42,558 nucleotides of DNA, from assembly GCF_002869965.1 (NCBI RefSeq), contig NZ_PEBS01000051.1, positions 1 through 42,558 on the forward strand, read 5' to 3'. Made by a program: the position numbers and the translations under genes. The notes under the pieces are model-generated. The model was not told the DNA's origin. It was given only the letters and a program-made list of their open reading frames with translations, and ran no database searches. Within the stretch, counting starts at the first letter, position 1. Every line of letters starts with the position of its first letter. The DNA comes from Janthinobacterium sp. ROICE36. GTDB taxonomy: Bacteria; Pseudomonadota; Gammaproteobacteria; Burkholderiales; Burkholderiaceae_D. Positions 16,843 through 24,311 of the stretch are shown in pieces.

Positions 16843-16986
16843 CGTTTCGTCTCCGGGTTGCCATGATTGCCATGCATTCCCCTATGATTCAGACAAACGG
16901 CCACAGCGGTCTTGATTTTGATCAATTAACAGTTTCAGCAACACAGCTTGAGCCGGCGCAAGACCAGCGCCGGCCGCTGCGCTCTA
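16843..16986. promoter_or_regulatory. Divergent control region of the two exosortase-A accessory operons
   Basis: This is the 144 bp between the acyl-CoA ligase operon (minus) and the GNAT/ACP/hydrolase operon (plus). A plus-strand sigma-70-like promoter may be TTGCCA at 16858-16863 and TATGAT at 16883-16888, with a long 19-bp spacer. A perfect FNR-type palindrome lies at 16912-16925. A GC stem-loop (GCCGGCGC at 16952-16959, GCGCCGGC at 16967-16974) lies just before the ATG at 16987. Confidence 0.45.
16912..16925. promoter_or_regulatory. FNR/ANR-type binding site
   Basis: The sequence TTGATTTTGATCAA matches the FNR/ANR/DNR consensus TTGAT-N4-ATCAA at all ten defined positions. It lies between two divergent operons, so one bound dimer could influence both. 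The site suggests control by oxygen or nitric oxide through an FNR-family regulator. No regulator of that kind is coded in the window. Confidence 0.5.
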
Positions 16987-17808
16987 ATGGACAACATTGG
17001 CTGCATAGCCGCCCCATCCTTGACCGCCATGGCCAGCTTCGCCCGCTTCCTCCATTTGCCCCCCCTGCAACGGCTTGCCGCCAGCCTCCGCCAGCTGGGT
17101 TGGCGCGACAGCGCCTGGCTGGCCCTAGCGCGGCTGCTGGCAGCGATACCGGGCGGGCGCTGCGCGCTGCACCGCTACCAGTTCGTGGCGCAAGCCGTGG
17201 CGCCCGGTTCGCTGTGCCGCGGGCGCGGCCAGTCGATCACTGTCACGCCCTGCCTGGCGGAGGCGGACTTGCCGTCCGGCCCCGAACGCCGTCCCGGCGC
17301 GCTGCGCGAGCGTTACCGCCAGGGCGCGCAATGCCTGGTGGCGCGCAGCCGGCAAGACGCGGAAAAAGACGGCATGGCGGGCTGGATCTGGCTGCTGCGC
17401 CACGGTTGCCAGGAAGACGAGGTGCGCGCCAGCTATGCGCTGGCGTCGAAGCAGTCTTCGTGGGACCTGGACGTGTGGGTCCATCCGGCACAGCGGGGCG
17501 GCCTGGTCTTCGCCCGCCTGTGGGAAGAAGCCAACGCCGTGTTGTACGCGCAGGGCGTGCGCTGGTCGTGCAGCCGCATCTCGCGCTTCAACCGTGCCTC
17601 GCTGGGCGCCCATGCGCGCCTGGGCACGCAGGCGCTGGGCACGGCCACCTTCCTGCGCTGCGGGCGCTGGCAATGGATGGCCGCCAGCCTGCCGCCGTAT
17701 CTGCACCTGTCGCGCCGCCCGGACGACATTGCCTGCCTGGCCTTCGATACCAGCCGCCTGCCACATTACCCTTCCCTGGAGCTGACATGCCGCATCTTGA
17801 AGCAGTAA
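16987..17808 (+). CDS. GNAT-like acyltransferase protein of the exosortase-A cluster (putative)
   Basis: The 273-residue product has a region (about 120-230) with the look of a GNAT fold: AGWIWLLRHGCQEDEVRASYAL, WDLDVWVHPAQRGGLVFARLWEEANAVLYAQGVRW, then SRFNRASLGAHARLGTQALGTATFLRCG. The VHP..RGG.VFARLW part sits where GNATs bind acyl-CoA or acyl-carrier. I assign the family with moderate confidence. The start is uncertain. ATG 16987 has no clear ribosome site and lies just after a stem-loop; TTG 16948 and ATG 17029 are alternatives. Its end overlaps the carrier protein gene by 22 bases, so the pair is coupled and may act together. Confidence 0.65.
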   Translation: MDNIGCIAAPSLTAMASFARFLHLPPLQRLAASLRQLGWRDSAWLALARLLAAIPGGRCALHRYQFVAQAVAPGSLCRGRGQSITVTPCLAEADLPSGPERRPGALRERYRQGAQCLVARSRQDAEKDGMAGWIWLLRHGCQEDEVRASYALASKQSSWDLDVWVHPAQRGGLVFARLWEEANAVLYAQGVRWSCSRISRFNRASLGAHARLGTQALGTATFLRCGRWQWMAASLPPYLHLSRRPDDIACLAFDTSRLPHYPSLELTCRILKQ

Positions 17809-18032
17809 AGCACATCCTCGACACCACCCTGGGCTTGAACGGGCGCGCGCTGGAAGCCCACACGCCGCTGCTGGGCAGCGTGCCGGAACTCGACTCGATG
17901 GCCGTGATCGGCGTGATCGCCGCGCTGGAAGACCATTTCGGCATCTTTGTCGCCGACGACGACATTCACGCGCGCCACTTCGCCACCGTGGGCAGCCTGC
18001 ACGACTTCGTGTTTGCACAGCTGCGTCGATGA
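17787..18032 (+). CDS. Acyl carrier protein
   Basis: This 81-residue carrier protein has ELDSMAVIGVIAALEDHFGI around Ser37, the expected 4'-phosphopantetheine attachment site, and the four-helix length of ACPs. It would hold the acyl or aminoacyl group made by the adenylating ligase at 15232-16842 and present it to the GNAT-like protein coded just before it. The ATG at 17787 has GGAG 5 bases upstream, inside the end of the GNAT-like gene. Its stop overlaps the hydrolase 2 start by 4 bases (ATGA). It is not the fatty-acid AcpP, as the surrounding genes and sequence differ. Confidence 0.88.
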   Translation: MPHLEAVKHILDTTLGLNGRALEAHTPLLGSVPELDSMAVIGVIAALEDHFGIFVADDDIHARHFATVGSLHDFVFAQLRR

Positions 18033-18871
18033 GCCATACCGCCACCGCGGCGCTGCCGCTGCTGCCCTTCTTCCTGCCCGCCAGCGGCGGCCAGCGCTAC
18101 TGCCTGCTGCACCTGCCGCCGCCGGGCCGCAGCGTGCGCGGCGGCATCCTCTACGTGCATCCGTTCGCGGAAGAACTGAATAAAAGCCGCCACGTGGCCG
18201 CCGCGCAGGCGCGCGCCTTTGCCGCCGCCGGCTACAGCGTGCTGCAGATCGACCTGTTTGGCTGCGGCGACAGCAGCGGCGACTTCGGCGAGGCGCGCTG
18301 GGACATCTGGCACAACGACCTGCACCTGGCTTGCGCCTGGCTGGCGCAGCGCGTCGACGGCCCCTTGACCGTGTGGGGCGTGCGCCTGGGCGCCCTGCTG
18401 GCGCTCGATTTCGCCAGCCGCGCGCCGCTACCCCTGGCGCGTTTGCTGCTGTGGCAACCGGAAGCCGATGGACGGCGCAGCATCGACCGCTTCCTGCGCC
18501 TGCGCCTGGCCAGCAGCATGCTGGCCGGCGGCACGCAGGACGCACCCGGCCATGCGCGCGCCAGTCTGGCACAAGGCGAGCCCGTGGAAGTGGCCGGCTA
18601 CCTGCTGGCGCCCGAGCTGGCGCACGCTATCGATGGCGTCAGCGCAGCGGCGCTGCTGCCTGCGGTGCCTGTCTACTGGCTCGATTACCAGGGTCCGGAG
18701 CAAACCGGCGCGCCCTTGCCGCCGCTGGCGCGCCACTGGCGTGAACGCGGCACCGCCGTGCACGTGGCCAGCTTCGGCGACGGCCCGTTCTGGCACAGCA
18801 GCGAGCTGCTGGCGTGTCCGCAACTGCTGGAGGCCACGCGGGCACTGTGCCGCGATTGGCTGGCCGAGTAA
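18029..18871 (+). CDS. Alpha/beta hydrolase 2, exosortase A system-associated
   Basis: This 280-residue alpha/beta-hydrolase fold protein fits the exosortase-A-linked 'hydrolase 2' family (TIGR03101). It has GGILYVHPFAEELNKSRH for the oxyanion region, QIDLFGCGDSSGDF, and a nucleophile elbow that reads VWGVRLGA, where Arg119 takes the place of the usual Ser. A His remains in DGPFWHSSE near the C-terminus. The lost nucleophile suggests a non-hydrolytic or scaffold role, or a different mechanism. The start overlaps the ACP stop and hydrolase 1 follows after 11 bases. Confidence 0.85.
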   Translation: MSHTATAALPLLPFFLPASGGQRYCLLHLPPPGRSVRGGILYVHPFAEELNKSRHVAAAQARAFAAAGYSVLQIDLFGCGDSSGDFGEARWDIWHNDLHLACAWLAQRVDGPLTVWGVRLGALLALDFASRAPLPLARLLLWQPEADGRRSIDRFLRLRLASSMLAGGTQDAPGHARASLAQGEPVEVAGYLLAPELAHAIDGVSAAALLPAVPVYWLDYQGPEQTGAPLPPLARHWRERGTAVHVASFGDGPFWHSSELLACPQLLEATRALCRDWLAE

Positions 18872-18882
18872 AGGACGCCGCC

Positions 18883-19782
18883 ATGAAGCGCGACAGCAGT
18901 CAGCAGCACCTTGCTGCGCAAACCGTGCACCAGCTGGCGCTGCGCTTTCGCAGCGTGGCAAACGATCCAGGTGAAGACGGCGAGGCGCAGGCGCGCATGG
19001 TCGGCATCCTCAGCCTGCCCGCCGTGCCAGGGCCGCGCGGCGTCTTGATCGTCACGGGCGGCCCCCAGTACCGCGTCGGCAGCCACCGCCAGTTCGTCTT
19101 GCTGGCGCGCGCCCTGGCCGCGCAAGGCTGGCCCGTCCTGCGTTTCGACTTGCGTGGCATGGGCGACAGCGAAGGTAGCGCGCGCGATTACCGCGCCGCC
19201 GGCCCCGACATCGCCGGCGCGCTGGCGCAATTCTTCGACGCCGTGCCCTCGCTGCGCGAAGTGGTGCTGTGGGGCTTGTGCGACGGCGCCACGGCCGCCG
19301 CCTGCCATGCGCCGCTCGACGCGCGCGTGAATGCCCTGGTGCTGCTCAACCCGTGGGTGCGCAGCAGCGCCGGCCTGGCGCGCGCCACCCTGCGCCATTA
19401 TTATCTGCCACGTTTGCTGCAAGGCGCGTTCTGGCGCAAGCTGGCTGGCGGCCGACTGCAGCTGGGCGCCAGCCTGGTTACGCTGCGGCAGGTGACGGCC
19501 GCCACGCAGGAACCACCAGCGCAGGAAGACGACGCGCCCGCGCCGGCCCTGCTGCGGGCGCTGACGCAATTCCAGGGCAAGGTCTTGCTGATCCTCAGCG
19601 GCGACGACCTGGGCGCGCGCGAGTGGCAAGCCCTGCTCGACGGCGATGCGGCGTGGCGCGCCGTCGCCGCGCGCGCACACTGGACGCAGGCGCAGGTCGA
19701 TGGCGCCAACCACACGTTCGCCAGCGCCGCCTGGCGCGCCGAAGTCGAACAGCTGTGCGCACGGTGGCTGCAGTCATGCTAG
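18883..19782 (+). CDS. Alpha/beta hydrolase 1, exosortase A system-associated
   Basis: This 299-residue alpha/beta-hydrolase fold protein fits the 'hydrolase 1' family of exosortase-A clusters (TIGR03100). Key segments are GVLIVTGGPQYRVGSHRQFVLLAR, RFDLRGMGDSEG, the elbow VLWGLCDGAT with Cys133 in the nucleophile place, and GANHTFAS with the catalytic His. A Cys nucleophile recalls dienelactone hydrolases or thiol acyltransferases, which suits handling of thioester-linked acyl groups. ATG 18883 has AAAGGA upstream, and a longer frame from 18814 would overlap hydrolase 2. Its stop overlaps the glycosyltransferase start by 7 bases. Confidence 0.85.
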   Translation: MKRDSSQQHLAAQTVHQLALRFRSVANDPGEDGEAQARMVGILSLPAVPGPRGVLIVTGGPQYRVGSHRQFVLLARALAAQGWPVLRFDLRGMGDSEGSARDYRAAGPDIAGALAQFFDAVPSLREVVLWGLCDGATAAACHAPLDARVNALVLLNPWVRSSAGLARATLRHYYLPRLLQGAFWRKLAGGRLQLGASLVTLRQVTAATQEPPAQEDDAPAPALLRALTQFQGKVLLILSGDDLGAREWQALLDGDAAWRAVAARAHWTQAQVDGANHTFASAAWRAEVEQLCARWLQSC

Positions 19783-21059
19783 GGCTTACACCAAAAAGGG
19801 TGCTGATGGTCGCCTACCATTTTCCGCCGCTGGCTGGCGGCAGCGGCATCCTGCGCACCCTGGGCTTCGCGCGCCATTTGCCCGACTGCGGCTGGCAGCC
19901 GCTGGTGCTCAGTCCCGCGCCGCTCGCGTATGCGCAGCGGGGCGATGCGCAGCTGGCGCAGATCGGCGCGCACGCCACCGTGCGGCGCACCCTGGCACTG
20001 GACGCGGCGCGCCACCTGGCCATCGCCGGACGCTACCCGCGCTGCCTGGCGCTGCCCGACCGCTGGAGTTCCTGGTGGCTGAGCGCCGTGCCGGCGGGCC
20101 TGCGCATGATCCGCCAGTACCGCCCCGACGCCATCTGGTCCACCTACCCGATCGCCACGGCGCACCTGATCGCGATGACCTTGCAAAAACTCAGCGGCCT
20201 GCCGTGGATCGCCGACCAGCGCGACCCGATGTTAGACGATAGCGATCCGCTGGCGCCGTATCCGCCCGAAGCGCGTTTGCACCGCATGCATGCGTGGATC
20301 GAACAGCGCATCGCGACGCGCAGCGCGGCCATCGTCTGCACCACCCCGGGCGCCATCGACGCGCACCAGCGGCGCCTGGCGCAGGTGGAGCGCGAGCGCT
20401 TCTGCCTGATCGAAAATGGCCATGATGATGACGATGATGGCGAGGGCGCCGCGCCGCGGGACGGACCGCAAGGCCACCGCAGCCGCTTCCAGCTGCTGCA
20501 CAGCGGCGTGATCTACCCGTCCGAGCGCGATCCGCAAGCGCTGTTCGAGGCTCTGGCCAAGCTGCGCCACGACGGCGTGCTGCATGTGCGCAATTTCCAG
20601 CTGGTGCTGCGCGCCACGGGCCACGATGCATGGCTGGCCAGCCTGCTGGTGAAATACGGCATCCTGGACCTGGTGCGCCTGGAACCGTTGCAGCCGCACC
20701 ATGCGGCGCTGCAGGAAATGCTGGCCGCCGACGGCTTGCTGCTGCTGCAGGCGGCCAATTGCAACGCGCAGATTCCCGCCAAGCTGTATGAATACCTGCG
20801 CTGCCGCCGGCCCATCCTGGCGCTGACCGACCTGGCCGGCGACAGCGCGGCCAAGCTGCGCCACTGCGGCATCGATACCCTCGGCCAACTGGCTTCCAGC
20901 GCCGACTGCGCGCGCGCCCTGCTGCGCTTCCTGGAACTGGCGCGCCAGGGCCGCGCGCCGCTGGCCAGCCCCGCAGCCATCGCCCTGCAATCGCGGCAAG
21001 CCCGCAGCAACGCCCTGGCCGACTTGCTGGACCAGGTCAGCCACAGGAGAACAGCATGA
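19776..21059 (+). CDS. Glycosyltransferase, GT-B fold (GT4-like), exosortase A cluster
   Basis: This 427-residue protein begins KRVLMVAYHFPPLAGGSGILRTLGFARHL, the donor-independent N-half of a GT4-like enzyme. The C-half has LLHSGVIYPSERDPQALFEALAKL and NAQIPAKLYEYLRCRRPILALTDLAGDSA, with the Glu of the EX7E area. WIADQRDPM in the middle fits WsaF/GT4-type proteins. An Asp-rich loop (GHDDDDDGEG, from 20418) between the halves comes from a GATGATGAC repeat and is probably an insertion. The start is taken at ATG 19776, overlapping hydrolase 1; GTG 19800 or ATG 19806 are alternatives. The stop overlaps the TPR gene by 4 bases. Confidence 0.82.
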   Translation: MLGLTPKRVLMVAYHFPPLAGGSGILRTLGFARHLPDCGWQPLVLSPAPLAYAQRGDAQLAQIGAHATVRRTLALDAARHLAIAGRYPRCLALPDRWSSWWLSAVPAGLRMIRQYRPDAIWSTYPIATAHLIAMTLQKLSGLPWIADQRDPMLDDSDPLAPYPPEARLHRMHAWIEQRIATRSAAIVCTTPGAIDAHQRRLAQVERERFCLIENGHDDDDDGEGAAPRDGPQGHRSRFQLLHSGVIYPSERDPQALFEALAKLRHDGVLHVRNFQLVLRATGHDAWLASLLVKYGILDLVRLEPLQPHHAALQEMLAADGLLLLQAANCNAQIPAKLYEYLRCRRPILALTDLAGDSAAKLRHCGIDTLGQLASSADCARALLRFLELARQGRAPLASPAAIALQSRQARSNALADLLDQVSHRRTA

Positions 21060-21760
21060 AACACCTGATACCTGCCTGCGCCCTGGCCGCCTGCTGCGCC
21101 CATGCCGCCGCCGAATGCCCGCCTTACGTGAAGCACACGCCGGGCGGCGACTATACGAGCGCGGAAGACCGCGACGGCCTGTCCGTGGTCGAGAAATTCC
21201 ATTTTTCGCGCGCCGTGGAAACGCTCACGCAAGGCATGACGGGCAGCCTGGGCGGCGACATCAGCTACACGCTTGAACACTTTCCGAATCACCACCGGGC
21301 GCTGGCCTCGATGGCCAAGCTGGGCTTGCGCCTGAAAAGCGCGCAGCCCGTCGGCGCCCGCTATACGGTCGCCTGCTACTTCGAACGGGCCATCGCCTTC
21401 GCGCCGCACGACGTGACGGCGCGCATGGTGTATGGCAACTACCTGCTGGCCATGGGCCAGGATGCGATGGCGCTGGAACAGCTGGACTCTGCCAGCCGCC
21501 TGGCGCCCGAGCAGGCCACCATCCAGTACAACCTGGGCCTGATGTATGTCAAAAAAAAGGACTACGAGAAGGCCAGCGCGCATGCGCAAAAAGCCTATGC
21601 GCTGGGCTTTCCCTTACCGGGGCTGAAGAACAAGCTGAAGGCGGCGGGCAAGTGGCGCGAACCGGAGCCCGCCCCCGCCATCGTTGACACCAAGGAAGCG
21701 AAGACAGAAACGCCAGTACCCGCAGTGCCCGAGCCCGTGCAGCCGCCTAGCGGGGAGTGA
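21056..21760 (+). CDS. Exported TPR-repeat protein
   Basis: This 234-residue protein has an N-terminal signal peptide (MKHLIPACALAACCAHAAA, cut near residue 19). TPR-like helices follow from about residue 100: ARYTVACYFERAIAFAPHDVTARMVYGNYLLAMGQDAMALEQLDSASRLAPEQATIQYNLGLMYVKKKDYEKA. The C-terminus is a Pro/Glu-rich tail. It does not end in a PEP-CTERM signal, as no membrane segment and Arg cluster follow the PEP-like residues. It is the last gene of the plus operon and is linked to the glycosyltransferase by an ATGA overlap. It probably serves as a periplasmic scaffold. It overlaps the next convergent gene by 14 bases. Confidence 0.8.
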   Translation: MKHLIPACALAACCAHAAAECPPYVKHTPGGDYTSAEDRDGLSVVEKFHFSRAVETLTQGMTGSLGGDISYTLEHFPNHHRALASMAKLGLRLKSAQPVGARYTVACYFERAIAFAPHDVTARMVYGNYLLAMGQDAMALEQLDSASRLAPEQATIQYNLGLMYVKKKDYEKASAHAQKAYALGFPLPGLKNKLKAAGKWREPEPAPAIVDTKEAKTETPVPAVPEPVQPPSGE

Positions 21761-22484
21761 CGGCCGGCCGCTTGGCGACGCTCAGATGCCCCGTCGGCGA
21801 GGCGGCCAGCGCGGCGGCCAGGTCGCGCCGCGCTGGCGCCTTGTCTTCGGCCTCGCCGATGTGCGCCAGTTCGGCCGGCTGCAGCACGGTGGCGGTCAGC
21901 AGCATCACTTCGCCATATGGCGTGTCGAAAGACGGGGGAAGCGTGGCTGTACCCTGGGCCAGCAGCACGCCCACCTGTTCGTTTTCGTCTTCGAGGCCTG
22001 CTGGCGCATGCTGCACGTCCAGCGCCATCGAGACGCTGCCGTGGCGCTGCAGCAGCAAATCGATGGAGCCGTGGTCTGCCACGTTCTGGCTGACTTGATA
22101 AATCACGTCGAACAGCCACGATGCCTGCACGGGATGGCCGTCGAAGGCGGCCAGCGGCGCCTCGATGCACACTTCCAGCAAATGGCCGCGCGGGACAAAA
22201 ACGTCGTCGTCATCTTCGAACGGATCGCTCAAGCCGTCGCTGGCAATGATGATCGAATCGGCACGGCGGATCACGCGCCAGGCCTGGCGCAACGATGGCC
22301 AGCGCGGACCGCCCATGAAGGCGGGATTGACGAGCGGCGCCAGCACGTCGGCGTCGACGGCGCCCAGGGTGGCATAGAAGGCGTCGCGCGCGGCGCAAGC
22401 CGTGGCCAGCATCTGCGCGCCCGCTTCCTTGCCGACGACGGCGTCGTCCGGTTGCGGTACTTGGGGGATAGCGTTTTCAGGCAT
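21747..22484 (-). CDS. Hypothetical protein, third gene of the purT operon
   Basis: This 245-residue soluble protein has no signal peptide. It has a central RRADSIIIASDGLSDPFEDDDDVFVPRGHLLEVCIEAP segment, SWLFDVIYQVSQNVADHG, then HGSVSMALDVQ and an AGLEDENEQVGVLL strand. This alternation of short strands and an acidic loop recalls suppressor-of-fused-like domains, but I cannot assign it. The ATG at 22484 lies 4 bases after the stop of the DUF6678-like gene. The two are therefore probably co-translated from the purT promoter. Confidence 0.7.
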   Translation of the reverse strand: MPENAIPQVPQPDDAVVGKEAGAQMLATACAARDAFYATLGAVDADVLAPLVNPAFMGGPRWPSLRQAWRVIRRADSIIIASDGLSDPFEDDDDVFVPRGHLLEVCIEAPLAAFDGHPVQASWLFDVIYQVSQNVADHGSIDLLLQRHGSVSMALDVQHAPAGLEDENEQVGVLLAQGTATLPPSFDTPYGEVMLLTATVLQPAELAHIGEAEDKAPARRDLAAALAASPTGHLSVAKRPAVTPR

Positions 22485-22488
22485 GAGA

Positions 22489-22947
22489 TTAGTCTTTGAA
22501 TTCGTCGGCGGGCGGGAAATCGTGATAATTGCGTGGCAGATAGCCCCAGATGCGCGCTACCCGGTCACGCACCTCGAAATCGAAGCCGATGCGTTCCAGT
22601 TCCGGCACGATCCACACGCCATGGTCGATGATTTTCTTTGGCAGCAGCATGCCCACGTGTTCTTCCGAGGTCAGGCCGATGTCGAACCATTCCACGCCCA
22701 TGAAGGGAAACGGCGGGTGGTAATCCCATTCCGTATCCCAGCGCGAGACGTAGCCGCTGACGGAGCCATAGCGGTATGACGGCAGCCATTCGGTCTGCCC
22801 GCGCATGAAGGCCAGCAGCTCGTTCCACTTGCAGTCGTTGGCGGCGCCGGCAAGGTTGCGCCGCGCGATGTGGCCGCGCAGCTTGCGCTTGATGTCGTCG
22901 CCGCCGGCGTCGGCCAGCGGCAGGCTGGGATCGACCATAATGCCCAT
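22489..22947 (-). CDS. DUF6678-like hypothetical protein
   Basis: This 152-residue protein has CKWNELLAFMRGQTEWLPSYRY, then VSGYVSRWDTEWDYHPPFPFMGVEWFDIGL, which fits the DUF6678 pattern as I remember it. IIDHGVWIVPELERIGFDFEVRDRVARIWGYLPR closes the domain. Function is unknown; such domains occur in immunity-protein-like small genes. The ATG at 22947 shares its A with the TGA stop of purT (TGATG). This supports coupled translation with a purine gene, an odd pairing. A second in-frame ATG lies at 22938. Confidence 0.65.
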   Translation of the reverse strand: MGIMVDPSLPLADAGGDDIKRKLRGHIARRNLAGAANDCKWNELLAFMRGQTEWLPSYRYGSVSGYVSRWDTEWDYHPPFPFMGVEWFDIGLTSEEHVGMLLPKKIIDHGVWIVPELERIGFDFEVRDRVARIWGYLPRNYHDFPPADEFKD

Positions 22948-24176
22948 CAACGCGCGACCGGTTTGACTTTCGAGGCGGCCAGCACGGCGCGCTGGCGGGC
23001 CGTGTCGATATCGTCGGCCGTGGCCAGCGCCACGCCCATGCGGCGGCGGGCGAACGATTCCGGCTTGCCGAACAGGCGCAAGTCCGCCCCCGGCACGCTC
23101 AAGGCGTCGGCCACGCCTTCGAAGGCGATGCCCTTCGCTTCCAGCTCGCCGTAGATGACGGCCGACGCGGCGGGCGAACGCAGGGCCACGTTGACGGGCA
23201 AGCCCAGGATGGCTTTCGCGTGCAATTCGAATTCGCTCTGCAGCTGGCTGGCCATGGTGACCATGCCCGTGTCGTGCGGACGGGGGCTCACTTCCGAAAA
23301 CCACACCATGTCGCCCTTGACGAACAGCTCCACGCCGAACAGGCCCAGGCCGCCCAAGTTATCCGTCACCTTGCGGGCGATCTCGCGCGAACGCTCCAGG
23401 GCCAGGGGCGCCATGCGGGCCGGCTGCCACGATTCCACGTAGTCGCCCTGCACCTGCAAGTGGCCGATCGGCTCGCAAAACTGCGTTTCAATTTGTCCCG
23501 AAGCACCCACGGCACGCACCGTCAGCAGGGTGATTTCGTAATCGAAGTCGATGAAACCTTCAACGATGACCCGGCCCGTGTCGACCCGGCCGCTGCTGGC
23601 CGCATACGCCCACGCCGTTTCCACATCCTGCGGGCCATTGAGCTTGGACTGGCCCTTGCCCGACGACGACATCACGGGTTTCACGACGCAGGGAAAGCCG
23701 ATTTCCTGGCACGCCAGTTGCAGCTCCTGCAGGCTGCTGGCGAAGCGGTATGGCGAGGTCGCCACGCCCAGCGTTTCGGCCGCCAGCGTACGGATGCCTT
23801 CGCGGTTCATCGTCAGCACGGCCGCGCGCGCGTTCGGGATGCAGGTAATCTGCCCCGCCGCTTCCAGCGCCGCCAGGGTATCGGTGGCGATGGCTTCGAT
23901 TTCCGGCACGATCAGGTCCGGCTTTTCCAGATCGATCAGGGCTGCCAGGGCCACGCCGTCGTTCATGTCGATCACGTGCGAACGGTGCGCCACGGGGTGG
24001 CCCGGTGCATTCGGATAGCGATCGACGGCGATCACTTCCACGCCCAGGCGCTGCAGCGAGATGATCACTTCCTTGCCCAGTTCGCCCGAGCCCAGCAGCA
24101 TGACTTTGATGGCAGTGGAAGACAGGGGCGTGCCGAAGGTGCGCGGCGCGATGGTGCTGCTGATGCTAGTGGTCAT
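22947..24176 (-). CDS. purT: Formate-dependent phosphoribosylglycinamide formyltransferase (GAR transformylase 2)
   Basis: This 409-residue ATP-grasp enzyme makes formyl-GAR from GAR, formate and ATP in purine synthesis. Motifs follow the PurT order: an N-terminal VMLLGSGELGKEVIISLQRLG, an IVPEIEAIATDTL loop, FPCVVKPVMSSSGKGQS (ATP-grasp Lys and Gly-rich loop), and metal-binding GLGLFGVELFVKGDMVWFSEVSPRPHDTGMVTM. The length matches PurT. It is the first gene of a three-gene operon with two unknown genes. A promoter with an extended -10 lies 36 bases upstream. The start codon lacks a strong ribosome site. Confidence 0.93.
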   Translation of the reverse strand: MTTSISSTIAPRTFGTPLSSTAIKVMLLGSGELGKEVIISLQRLGVEVIAVDRYPNAPGHPVAHRSHVIDMNDGVALAALIDLEKPDLIVPEIEAIATDTLAALEAAGQITCIPNARAAVLTMNREGIRTLAAETLGVATSPYRFASSLQELQLACQEIGFPCVVKPVMSSSGKGQSKLNGPQDVETAWAYAASSGRVDTGRVIVEGFIDFDYEITLLTVRAVGASGQIETQFCEPIGHLQVQGDYVESWQPARMAPLALERSREIARKVTDNLGGLGLFGVELFVKGDMVWFSEVSPRPHDTGMVTMASQLQSEFELHAKAILGLPVNVALRSPAASAVIYGELEAKGIAFEGVADALSVPGADLRLFGKPESFARRRMGVALATADDIDTARQRAVLAASKVKPVAR

Positions 24177-24211
24177 GGCAGGGTCTGTAGGCTTATGGAA
24201 AGATGGCTGGG

Positions 24212-24237
24212 ACTATAACAAATGCCGGCCCTCTTGG
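24212..24237 (-). promoter_or_regulatory. Extended -10 promoter of purT
   Basis: On the minus strand TGTTATAGT reads TG-N-TATAGT, an extended -10, with its -10 hexamer at 24212-24217. The -35 region holds only a weak CTGTCC, which fits an extended -10 promoter. The start site would fall about 30 bases upstream of the ATG at 24176. Confidence 0.5.
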
Positions 24238-24311
24238 ACAGGGCGCGGCGCAGGCGTGCGGACTGCACGGCAGCGGGGGAGGCTGGCAATGCAGGACGAA
24301 GCGTATCAGGG

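Noticed and set aside
21700..21760. PEP-CTERM sorting signal at the end of the TPR protein (VPEPVQPP)
   Set aside because: No membrane helix and basic cluster follow the PEP residues; the chain ends 8 residues later.
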